Below are positions 1 to 6,639 of a DNA stretch of 15,458 nt, in pieces. Both the position numbers and the translations under genes were made by a program. Positions within the stretch are counted from its first letter, which is position 1, and every line of letters begins with the position of its first letter. Under the pieces are notes generated by a model that saw only the letters and a list, made by a program, of their open reading frames with translations, had not been told where the DNA came from and ran no database searches. The stretch is from NCBI GenBank assembly GCA_009469685.1, contig SSTA01000317.1, forward strand, positions 1 through 15,458, in the 5' to 3' direction. The stretch is from Azonexaceae bacterium. Its GTDB lineage: Bacteria; Pseudomonadota; Gammaproteobacteria; Burkholderiales; Rhodocyclaceae.

Positions 1-1824
1 AGAGTCGTCACCCGATTCGGCTATCTCTACGACGAGAAGATGGCAGCGCCCCACGTCGACAACCCGCATTTCTATTGTCCGATCGAAGGCACCTATCGCT
101 TTGCCCTCATCCGCAAGTTCAAGGAAATGTGCCCGGCCGAGGAGGACCGCAATCCCTGGCCCGATTTCGGCGAGAACCGCATCCCCATGATCATTGCCTT
201 CGGCGTCGGTTACGGCCAGGACCTGCGCATGATCGTCGAGACCTACGCCATGCGACACCTCGTCGTCGTCGAGCACGACGTCGCCGACCTCGATTTTTCT
301 CTCTACTTCGTCGATTACGTCAGTCTCTACCACGAGTTCAAATTCCGCGGCGGCAAGCACTTCACCATTCTGGTGTCGCCCGACACCGAGGAACTGACCA
401 ACGATCTGCTGCTCACCATCCGCGGCCACTGGCCCCCCTATTTCGCCCGCGGCACCTGCCTCCATTACAACGACTATCGCACCGGCGAGGTCAAGGACAT
501 TTCCGCACGTCTCGCCTCGGGGATCCATCAGTTGTATGCCGGCTGGGGTTTCTTCGACGACGAGGTACTGTCTCTGCTGCACTCCGCCCAGAACATCGAG
601 CGCCATTTCCCGCTCTGCGTCCGAGAGGAACCCCGAACCTTCGACAAGTCGATCGCCTTCATCGTGGGATCGGGCCCTTCCCTCGATCATCTCTGGCCCC
701 TCATCGAGCAGTATCGGGACAGGGTCGTCGTCATCGGCTGCGGTTCGTCGATCAGCGTCTTCATGAAGAAGGGCATCAAACCCGATTTCTACATCGAGAT
801 CGAACGCACCGACTTCACCTACGAATTCATGGCCGAACCCCGACTGCGGGAATTCGTGAAGGACATTCCCCTGCTTTTCCTCTCGGTCATTCCCCCAGGC
901 TGCTTCAGTTTTTCCGAGAAGCCGCTGATGATCCTCAAGCTGGTCGATGGCGGAACCCAAGTCATCGACATCGAGAACAAGTACCCGCGCTTTTCCACCG
1001 GCCCAACGGTGACCAATGCCGGGACCGACTTTGCGCTGCGTATGGGCTTCAGCGAAATCTACCTGCTCGGCGTCGACGTCGGCTACCCGAAGGAAGGCCC
1101 CCACCACTCCAAGGACAGCTATTATTACGACGAAAAGCACGCCACCGAGTACGTCACTCAGGTGGTCAAGGAAACCGACGTCGCCATGAAGCAGTCCCTG
1201 AGCGTGCCGGGGAATTTCGACGATACGGTCGAGAGCACGACCATCTTCATACAAACCCGGGACAATATCGCCACCTCGATCCGGATTCACGGCGACGACA
1301 AGAAGGTCTACAACCTGAACCGGGGGGCGGCCATCAAGGGGGCCTTGCCTCTACGCCCCGAGGAAGTGGTGATCGACTGCACACCGGAAGATAGGCAACG
1401 CTCCCTGGACCGCATCGCGGCCTGCTTCACCACCGACTACCCACGCGACGTCACCCGCAATCTCGGTTTTCTGGCGGACCAGATGGAGGCTGTACACGCC
1501 GACGTGCGTAACATCTTCAGCCAACCGATCAAGAACAAGCTCGACGTCTGCGACGTCCTCGCCGACCTGAACTTCTATCTCTTCGCCAGGAAGCATCAGG
1601 GCACCGCAGCCTTTCCCATGCTGCGCGGCTCGCTCTACCACATGTGCAACATCTTCTACGACTGCATGAGCCAGATCCGCGATACCCAACGGGCCATGGA
1701 ATACGCGCGCCAGGGGTTCAACATCATCCTGGAGTTCCTGCTCGCCGGCCGCGAGGTCATCGAAACCATCCCCGAGGAAGCGCTCAAGCGTCTCGCGGCC
1801 CTGAGCCCTCCTGCAGGCGAATAA
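1..1824 (+). CDS. maf: Motility-associated (Maf/DUF115) flagellin glycosyltransferase, 5' end missing
   Basis: The reading frame is open from base 1 to the TAA at 1822-1824 (607 residues in the window). The first in-window ATG at 40 has no Shine-Dalgarno sequence and coding continues upstream of it, so I read the gene as truncated by the window edge. An N-terminal Rossmann-like region (AFGVGYGQDL, then VVVEHD) is followed by the DUF115 core: GSGPSLD at about residues 223-229, VTNAGTDFALRMGF, and LLGVDVGYP at about 355-363. A helical C-terminal region follows. Proteins of this family (motility accessory factors, unrelated to the Maf septum-formation pyrophosphatase) are needed for adding nonulosonic acid sugars such as pseudaminic or legionaminic acid to flagellin in Campylobacter, Aeromonas and Magnetospirillum. 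Location two genes before fliC fits that role. No sugar biosynthesis genes lie in the window, so the donor sugar is unknown. Confidence 0.85.
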   Translation, partial: RVVTRFGYLYDEKMAAPHVDNPHFYCPIEGTYRFALIRKFKEMCPAEEDRNPWPDFGENRIPMIIAFGVGYGQDLRMIVETYAMRHLVVVEHDVADLDFSLYFVDYVSLYHEFKFRGGKHFTILVSPDTEELTNDLLLTIRGHWPPYFARGTCLHYNDYRTGEVKDISARLASGIHQLYAGWGFFDDEVLSLLHSAQNIERHFPLCVREEPRTFDKSIAFIVGSGPSLDHLWPLIEQYRDRVVVIGCGSSISVFMKKGIKPDFYIEIERTDFTYEFMAEPRLREFVKDIPLLFLSVIPPGCFSFSEKPLMILKLVDGGTQVIDIENKYPRFSTGPTVTNAGTDFALRMGFSEIYLLGVDVGYPKEGPHHSKDSYYYDEKHATEYVTQVVKETDVAMKQSLSVPGNFDDTVESTTIFIQTRDNIATSIRIHGDDKKVYNLNRGAAIKGALPLRPEEVVIDCTPEDRQRSLDRIAACFTTDYPRDVTRNLGFLADQMEAVHADVRNIFSQPIKNKLDVCDVLADLNFYLFARKHQGTAAFPMLRGSLYHMCNIFYDCMSQIRDTQRAMEYARQGFNIILEFLLAGREVIETIPEEALKRLAALSPPAGE

Positions 1825-1856
1825 CAAAGCGATGCTAGGCATTTGAGCGGGTAACC

Positions 1857-1879
1857 CGAAACGGCAACTCTTCGTTTCG
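1857..1879 (+). other. 7-bp hairpin in the gap after maf
   Basis: CGAAACG (1857-1863) pairs perfectly with CGTTTCG (1873-1879) across a 9-base loop. It starts 32 bases after the maf stop and overlaps a small CGGG-TAA-CCCG stem. No T-run follows, so it could be a weak terminator or mRNA 3'-end structure. The rest of the 1825-1972 gap shows no recognisable promoter; a second small stem (1948-1963, TCGTTT/AAACGA) sits just before the next start codon. Confidence 0.3.
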
Positions 1880-1972
1880 CGAGCCCGGAGGAAGCTTCGC
1901 CGTAGCGCCTGCGCCAGCGATTGCGGGAAGCCGGTTTAGGCGTGTCTTCGTTTTCTCAAACGAGTAGGCAAT

Positions 1973-2923
1973 ATGAGTCTGGAAAACTATTTATTGCACC
2001 TGCAAAAGTCGCTTTTCGTTCAGGCCGACCGCGACCCGAACAGCTTCCGCGGGCAATTGCACACCCATGTCGGCATTCTCTTTAATGCAGCCCTTGAGAA
2101 TCCCAGGCTGATCAAACCCATGAAGCGTTTCGTCGCCGCATTCCTCGGCGTTGCCGATTTCGATGCGGCGATGAAATATGTCATCCAGAACAATCTGCCC
2201 CTGCATCCCGAGGAAATCGTCTCCCTTGCCGGAGCGGTGGCGGGCATTGCCATACTTGATGGCAATCCTGATCTGGCCACGGAACTTTGGTCCCTTGTTC
2301 TGACCACGACCCGCGCCGACCTCAGCCTCGGCCTTGTCCGTATCTCCGACAAGGAACAGCAGGACTACGATAGCGCAAGGTTCCATGGGATTCTGGCCAG
2401 GGAAATGGCCTTCTTCGCGGTTTCCAACTTGTTCGGGAAGCGCCCTGCCGCGCTCTTCTCGGTGCTGGACTTGTGCTGCGGAACCGGATTGCCCTCGTCC
2501 TACTTTCATCACCGCTGCGATTCGCTGGTGGGTATCGACCTCGAACTCTCCGGGCTCCGCGCATCGGGGCGGCACAAGAACTATACCGGGCTGCTCGAAG
2601 GCGACGTCCGCCGAGCGAGTGCTCTGGTGAACGAGCAGTTCGACCTGATCCTGATGAACGGCGCCGCCTATTTTTTCAAGGATCTGGACTGGCTCATGGG
2701 ATTGTCTTCGGTACTTCGTCCCGGCGGGGAAATCTGCCTGAACGTTTTTCTCTGCCCGAACGACCACGATACGATGACCAATTGTGCAGGGACGGTCCGC
2801 AATTGCCACAGTCTCCCTTATCTTTCGCGGATTTCAGGAAAATACGGGATGCAAGTCACCGAAGTAGTTCCGACGACGATCTATACCTACCCCGGGTTTC
2901 ACGTTCGAATAGAAAAACCGTGA
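1973..2923 (+). CDS. SAM-dependent methyltransferase with helical N-terminal half, next to flagellin
   Basis: The 316-residue product is a class I (Rossmann) methyltransferase in its second half. Motif I is VLDLCCGTGLPS at about 164-175, the acidic ribose-binding residue is D189 in GIDLELSGL, motif II is around EGDV (209-212), motif IV is FDLILMNGAAYFF (223-235), and LRPGGEICLNVF (248-259) is the post-II strand typical of small-molecule or protein methylases. Residues 1-155 look all-helical and resemble no domain I can name. The ATG at 1973 has only a poor Shine-Dalgarno sequence (GAGTAGG). The substrate is not evident. Its place between maf and fliC suggests methylation of flagellin or of its glycan, but that is inference from neighbourhood only. 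Flagellin methylase FliB of Salmonella is a different family and is not what this resembles. Confidence 0.75.
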   Translation: MSLENYLLHLQKSLFVQADRDPNSFRGQLHTHVGILFNAALENPRLIKPMKRFVAAFLGVADFDAAMKYVIQNNLPLHPEEIVSLAGAVAGIAILDGNPDLATELWSLVLTTTRADLSLGLVRISDKEQQDYDSARFHGILAREMAFFAVSNLFGKRPAALFSVLDLCCGTGLPSSYFHHRCDSLVGIDLELSGLRASGRHKNYTGLLEGDVRRASALVNEQFDLILMNGAAYFFKDLDWLMGLSSVLRPGGEICLNVFLCPNDHDTMTNCAGTVRNCHSLPYLSRISGKYGMQVTEVVPTTIYTYPGFHVRIEKP

Positions 2924-3004
2924 ACCGCAATCCAGGAAGAAAAGTGCTCCGCCGAGCCCTCCTGGGAGCTCCCGTCCAGGGCATGGGTGTGCGCTCTTGG
3001 GTCA

Positions 3005-3056
3005 GCGTAGCGTCACGTTAAAAAAGTTCTAAAGTTTGCCTACGCAGTGACGTAAT
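3005..3056 (+). promoter_or_regulatory. Sigma-28 (FliA) type promoter of fliC, flanked by inverted repeats
   Basis: TAAAGTTT at 3030-3037 is an exact match to the FliA -35 consensus. Eleven bases downstream, 3049-3056 reads GACGTAAT, a partial match to GCCGATAA (GACG-TAA with one base shifted). This predicts transcription starting near 3065 and a leader of about 80 bases. Two interleaved inverted repeats surround the -35 element: GCGTA (3005-3009) with TACGC (3041-3045), and CGTCAC (3011-3016) with GTGACG (3047-3052). They could form operator half-sites. The -35 match and the flagellin gene downstream make the promoter call strong; the operator idea is speculative. Confidence 0.7.
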
Positions 3057-3057
3057 T

Positions 3058-3146
3058 GGGTTCAGAAGGACTTAGGAAACGTCGGAAAGGCGTCCCGGTC
3101 CGCGTACGAACCCCTGGGGACGCCCCCAGATCCGAAGGAGATTGTC
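3058..3146 (+). promoter_or_regulatory. Structured fliC leader with five GGA motifs and a strong ribosome binding site
   Basis: Five GGA triplets occur in the predicted leader (3068, 3075, 3084, 3118, 3137), the last inside the Shine-Dalgarno AAGGAG (3135-3140), seven bases before the ATG. CTGGGG (3114-3119) pairs with CCCCAG (3124-3129) over a 4-base loop immediately upstream of the ribosome binding site, and GGGTTC (3058-3063) can pair with GAACCC (3108-3113) to close the leader. Repeated GGA with one copy over the Shine-Dalgarno is the pattern bound by CsrA/RsmA proteins. Whether CsrA acts here is inference. Confidence 0.45.
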
Positions 3147-4031
3147 ATGGCACAAATTATCAACACCAACCTTCCCTCCCTAAATGCCCAGCGCAACCTG
3201 ACGACCACCCAGAGCGCTCTGTCCCAAGCGATTCAGCGTCTGTCTTCGGGTCTGCGCATCAACAGCGCCAAGGACGACGCCGCCGGCATGGCGGTTGCAA
3301 CCCGCATGGACACTATCATTCGCGGTTCCATGGTCGCCCTGCGCAACGCCAACGACGGCATCTCCCTGGCGCAGACTGCCGAAGACGCGATCAGCAAGAT
3401 CACCGACGCCCTTCAGCGCATGCGCGAGTTGGCAGTCCAGGCTTCCAACGCCACTCTGAGTTCCGGCGACCGCGACAATCTGGAAATCGAATTCCTGCAG
3501 ATGCAGGAAGAAATCCACCGCGTCATCTCCGGCGCCCAGTTCAACGGCGTCTCCCTGCTGGACACCGGCCACGCGACCTTCCAGTCCGCCTTCCGCTTCC
3601 AGATCGGCGCCAACCAGTCGGGTGCCAACCTGCTGACCGTCGATACCTTCACGACCAATCCCGCCATCCCCCTCGGCTTCAGTACCAGCTACGTCGGTAC
3701 CGGCGTCGGTGGCGGCAGTGCGATCATCTTCATCGGCGGAACCGACTTCGTCGCAGCCCAGAGCGCCATCGTCCTCATGGACTCGGCCCTCGGCCTAGTG
3801 AATGCCGCCCGCGCCAAGTGGGGTGCCGTCCAGAACCGCTTCGACGCCATCGTCTCCAGCCTGCAGGTTCTGGTGGAAAACCAGTCCGCCGCCAAGAGCC
3901 GCATCACCGACGCCGACTTCGCGATGGAAACCGCACGTCTCACGCGTGCCCAGATTCTGCAGCAGGCCGGCACCGCGATGCTCGCCCAAGCGAATGCGAT
4001 CCCGAACAACGTCCTGACCCTGCTGCGTTAA
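3147..4031 (+). CDS. fliC: Flagellin, filament subunit
   Basis: The 294-residue protein has the conserved flagellin ends that form the D0/D1 coiled-coil core. The N-terminus is MAQIINTNLPSLNAQRNL through RLSSGLRINSAKDDAAG (31-47), and the C-terminus runs from SRITDADFAMETARLTRAQ to LPNN-like IPNNVLTLLR (285-294). LQRMRELAVQ (89-98) is the segment known as the TLR5-recognition and protofilament-contact site in enteric flagellins. Only about 70 residues (roughly 140-215, Gly/Ser/Thr-rich) lie between the halves, so outer D2/D3 domains are essentially absent; Salmonella flagellin is about 490 residues. The start is fixed by AAGGAG seven bases upstream and the homology of residue 1. It is exported by the flagellar type III system, with FliS (5896-6309) as expected chaperone, and transcribed from the sigma-28-type promoter upstream. 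Upstream Maf suggests O-glycosylation of the central Ser/Thr residues. Confidence 0.97.
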   Translation: MAQIINTNLPSLNAQRNLTTTQSALSQAIQRLSSGLRINSAKDDAAGMAVATRMDTIIRGSMVALRNANDGISLAQTAEDAISKITDALQRMRELAVQASNATLSSGDRDNLEIEFLQMQEEIHRVISGAQFNGVSLLDTGHATFQSAFRFQIGANQSGANLLTVDTFTTNPAIPLGFSTSYVGTGVGGGSAIIFIGGTDFVAAQSAIVLMDSALGLVNAARAKWGAVQNRFDAIVSSLQVLVENQSAAKSRITDADFAMETARLTRAQILQQAGTAMLAQANAIPNNVLTLLR

Positions 4032-4062
4032 GCGAACGTTTCGAGTCCGGCATCATTGGCAT

Positions 4063-4095
4063 GAGGGGGCGAGGCTCAACGGGCTTCGTCCCCTC
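4063..4095 (+). terminator. Strong stem-loop between fliC and flaG, partial terminator or mRNA stabiliser
   Basis: A 13-bp stem (4063-4075 with 4083-4095; two G-U pairs) closes a 7-base loop and is followed only by TTCC, not a T-run. It lies 31 bases after the fliC stop and 22 before flaG. The position suits partial termination or 3'-end protection, which would keep flagellin mRNA in excess over the flaG-fliD-fliS mRNA. Confidence 0.55.
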
Positions 4096-4117
4096 TTCCG
4101 CCGCTTAGGAGTCTGTC

Positions 4118-4519
4118 ATGGCCATCGATTCCATTTCCAACGTCGGAGCACCCGCTCCCTTACCTCGCGATCCGGGTCTGAATCGCCAGCCGCCCGACGC
4201 CCCCTCGATCAAGACTGCGGTGCAGCCGCAGACTCAGGAGGCGGTCACCCAGGCGCAAGAGGTCGAGAAGCATGCCCAAGGCGACGCCTCGGTCAAAAAA
4301 GGCGAATTGCAGAACGTACTCAAGAAGCTCAACGAGTTTGTTGGGGTGTCCAACACCGATATACAATTCACTCTGGACGATGAGACCGGCGTTCGTGTGG
4401 TCAAGGTCGTTGATCGTGGCACCAAGGACGTCATCCGCCAGATCCCGAGCGAGGAAATTCTGCAAATCGCCCGTGCGCTCGACAAATTGCAGGGCCTTTT
4501 GATCCGGCAGAAGGCCTAG
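4118..4519 (+). CDS. flaG: FlaG family flagellar protein
   Basis: The 133-residue protein has a disordered, Pro/Gln-rich N-terminal half (to about residue 55) and a FlaG-domain C-terminal half: LKKLNEFVGVSNTDIQFTLD, then VRVVKVVDRGTKDVIRQIPSEEIL, ending in a helical LDKLQGLLIRQKA. The pattern of a short beta hairpin with I-R-Q-I-P-S-E-E is typical of the family. FlaG affects filament length in several polar flagellates; its biochemical role is not settled. AGGAG lies eight bases before the ATG. It is 86 bases after fliC, across the hairpin, and 21 bases before fliD, the usual fliC-flaG-fliD order. Confidence 0.92.
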   Translation: MAIDSISNVGAPAPLPRDPGLNRQPPDAPSIKTAVQPQTQEAVTQAQEVEKHAQGDASVKKGELQNVLKKLNEFVGVSNTDIQFTLDDETGVRVVKVVDRGTKDVIRQIPSEEILQIARALDKLQGLLIRQKA

Positions 4520-4540
4520 CGCCTTAACCAGGAGGCTGAC

Positions 4541-5884
4541 ATGGCCACCATTACCGCTTCTGGAGTCGGGAGCGGGCTGGATATCAACGCGATCATCAGC
4601 CAGCTCATGGCTGCCGAGCAGCAGCCGCTGACCAACATCGACGCGAAAGCGCAGAAGATCGATGCGCGCATTTCGGCCTACGGAAAAATCAGCAGCGCCT
4701 TGTCGAGTCTGCTTTCTGCAGCGAAAGCGCTCAATACTCCGACAACGATCGGTGCCTTTACCGCCACCCTTTCCGATACCACCCTGGGTACGGCAACGGC
4801 GAGTACAAGTGCTGCCGCCGGCGCTTACACCCTGAACGTCACCAACCTCGCCAAGGCCCACACGCTTTATTCGACTTCCTATGGCGGTTCGACGACCGTC
4901 GTCGGGGACGGGTCGCTGCAGATCACCTCGGGCAGCAATACCTTCAACGTCACGATCGACAATACCAACCATACCCTGGAAGGCATTCGCGACGCGATCA
5001 ACGCTTCTTCCAGCAATACCAGTGTCGCAGCGAGCATTGTGACCGACGCCAACGGCGCCCGACTGGTCCTGAGCGCCAAGAATACCGGTTCGACCAATGC
5101 CATTTCGGTCGTAGTCACCGAGTCCGGAGCACCCGGCCTCGCTCAGCTTTCGTACACTGCCGGTGCTTTCAATCTCAGCGAGGCGACGCCGGCTCAGAAC
5201 GCGCAATTGACGATCAACGGAATCCCGATCAGTTCGGCAACCAATACCATCAGTTCAGCCATCACCGGAGTGACGCTCAACCTGACCAAGGATAGCGGCA
5301 CAGCCACACTGACCGTCGCCCGCGACTCCGAGGGAATCAAGAAAGCGGCCGAAACCTTTGCCAGCGCCTACAGCAAGCTGGTGTCCCAGGTGAAATCGCT
5401 GACTGCCTTCGATTCATCCACCAACACCGGCAGCACCCTTTCCGGGGACGGGACGACCTCCCTCGTCATGACCCGGATACGCTCCACCCTGGGGACCGTC
5501 CCGACCACCCTGACGGGAATCTATACGACACTCAGCGAGGTCGGCATTTCGATTCAGTCGGATGGATCGATGTCCGTCAATTCGGCGAAGCTCCAAACGG
5601 CCATCGACAACAACTTCACCGACCTCAAGGACGTCCTCGGGGGCTACGGCAAGGCCGTTGCCGACGCGGTGGATGACCTCACCGACAATAACGGCGCAGT
5701 CACGACCCGGGTGGCAAGCCTCACCAGTTCCCTTCACGATCTTGCTCGCCGCCGCTTGGACGTACAGGACCGCTTAGCGCGAATCGAAGCCAATTACCGG
5801 CGCCAGTTCAGCGCTCTGGACGCCCTGGTGGCCAGCATGAACTCGACTGGCAGCTTCCTGACCCAGCAACTTGCCCGCCTCTAA
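4541..5884 (+). CDS. fliD: Filament cap protein / hook-associated protein 2
   Basis: FliD forms the cap at the filament tip and folds exported flagellin into place. The 447-residue product begins with the family N-terminus (GVGSGLDINAIISQLM, about 8-23), carries a flagellin_IN-like stretch with LTINGIPISS near residues 223-232, and ends in a heptad-rich helix (DVQDRLARIEANYRRQFSALDAL then LTQQLARL) that packs in the cap core. The middle is Thr/Ser/Asn-rich, as expected for exposed variable domains. AGGAGG is placed seven bases before the ATG. It lies 11 bases before fliS, so both are probably on one mRNA. Length is typical. Confidence 0.96.
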   Translation: MATITASGVGSGLDINAIISQLMAAEQQPLTNIDAKAQKIDARISAYGKISSALSSLLSAAKALNTPTTIGAFTATLSDTTLGTATASTSAAAGAYTLNVTNLAKAHTLYSTSYGGSTTVVGDGSLQITSGSNTFNVTIDNTNHTLEGIRDAINASSSNTSVAASIVTDANGARLVLSAKNTGSTNAISVVVTESGAPGLAQLSYTAGAFNLSEATPAQNAQLTINGIPISSATNTISSAITGVTLNLTKDSGTATLTVARDSEGIKKAAETFASAYSKLVSQVKSLTAFDSSTNTGSTLSGDGTTSLVMTRIRSTLGTVPTTLTGIYTTLSEVGISIQSDGSMSVNSAKLQTAIDNNFTDLKDVLGGYGKAVADAVDDLTDNNGAVTTRVASLTSSLHDLARRRLDVQDRLARIEANYRRQFSALDALVASMNSTGSFLTQQLARL

Positions 5885-5895
5885 GATCCCACGCC

Positions 5896-6309
5896 ATGTT
5901 CGCACTCAGCAACAGTCCCCTCAATGCCTACAAGGCGGTCCAGACCGACGTCGCCGTAGCTGCGGCTTCCCCGCACAATCTGATCGTCCTGCTCTTCGAC
6001 GGGGCGCTGGCCGCGATCGCCGCCGCAAGGACCAACTTGGCCCAGGGAAATATCGAGGCAAAGGGACTGGCAGTCTCAAAAGCCATCGACATCATCACCA
6101 ATGGGCTGAAGGTCAGCCTCGATCAGGAAGCTGGGGGCGAATTGGCACAGAATCTGGCCGATCTTTACGATTATGCGGTCCGGCGTCTCGTCCAGGGCAA
6201 CCTCAAGAACCAGGTTGCTGCGTTCGATGAGGTCACCGCCCTGCTCAACGAGATCCGGGGCGCCTGGGTTGAAATCGGCAACCGCGCGAACTCGGAGAGC
6301 CCTGCGTAG
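5896..6309 (+). CDS. fliS: Flagellin export chaperone
   Basis: FliS binds the C-terminal disordered end of flagellin in the cytoplasm and prevents early polymerisation. The 137-residue all-helical product has the family features: NAYKAVQTDVAVAAASPHNLIVLLFDGAL (the Y, SPH and L-L-F-D-G-A positions are family hallmarks), a central helix with D-I-I-T-N-G-L, then YDYAVRRLVQGNL and a final EVTALLNEIRGAW helix. The ATG is 11 bases after the fliD stop with no good Shine-Dalgarno sequence, so it is probably read by translational coupling. Its client fliC is encoded upstream in the same cluster. Confidence 0.95.
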   Translation: MFALSNSPLNAYKAVQTDVAVAAASPHNLIVLLFDGALAAIAAARTNLAQGNIEAKGLAVSKAIDIITNGLKVSLDQEAGGELAQNLADLYDYAVRRLVQGNLKNQVAAFDEVTALLNEIRGAWVEIGNRANSESPA

Positions 6310-6314
6310 ACACC

Positions 6315-6623
6315 GTGCAGCAGTCTGCAACGGAATCGCTCTACACAAGCTTGCTCGAACTCCATCGAAGAATGGCGATCGCGGCGCGGGAAGCGTCTTG
6401 GCAGGATCTGGAAGCACTGGAGCGGGAAAGCGCAGCGATTGCGCTGACCTTGCAATCGGCGCCCTCCGAAGTTCCCCTCGACCCCGAAGCCACCGTGGCG
6501 CGCAAGGCGATGATCTCCGAGATGTTGTCGCTACAAGGGGTCATTCGTGAGGAAATCTCCTCTTGGCGCAAGGATGCCGAGCCGCTGATCAGCGCTTTGG
6601 CTTCCCGGACCGCAGGCCCTTGA
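6315..6623 (+). CDS. fliT: FliT-like flagellar chaperone
   Basis: A small, highly charged helical protein of 102 residues directly after fliS. The segment SLLELHRRMAIAAREASWQDLEALERE matches the FliT pattern of a helix, a W-x-x-L turn and a second amphipathic helix; FliT is the export chaperone of FliD and, in enterics, also represses FlhDC. The only start consistent with the frame is GTG at 6315, five bases after the fliS stop, implying coupled translation. FliT proteins diverge strongly, so the call rests partly on position (fliD-fliS-fliT). Whether it has a regulatory role in this FleSR-type organism cannot be seen. Confidence 0.78.
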   Translation: MQQSATESLYTSLLELHRRMAIAAREASWQDLEALERESAAIALTLQSAPSEVPLDPEATVARKAMISEMLSLQGVIREEISSWRKDAEPLISALASRTAGP

Positions 6624-6639
6624 CCGGATCCCGCCGGCC

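Noticed and set aside
1991..2809. 272-codon minus-strand frame opposite the methyltransferase
   Set aside because: No recognisable motifs, while the plus strand encodes methyltransferase motifs in order.
3056..4108. 350-codon plus-strand frame overlapping fliC
   Set aside because: Arg/Pro-rich out-of-frame shadow of flagellin, which has the ribosome binding site and homology.
6144..6160. TGGCAC inside fliS resembling a sigma-54 -24 element
   Set aside because: The downstream GC is at the wrong spacing (11 bases) and it lies within coding sequence.
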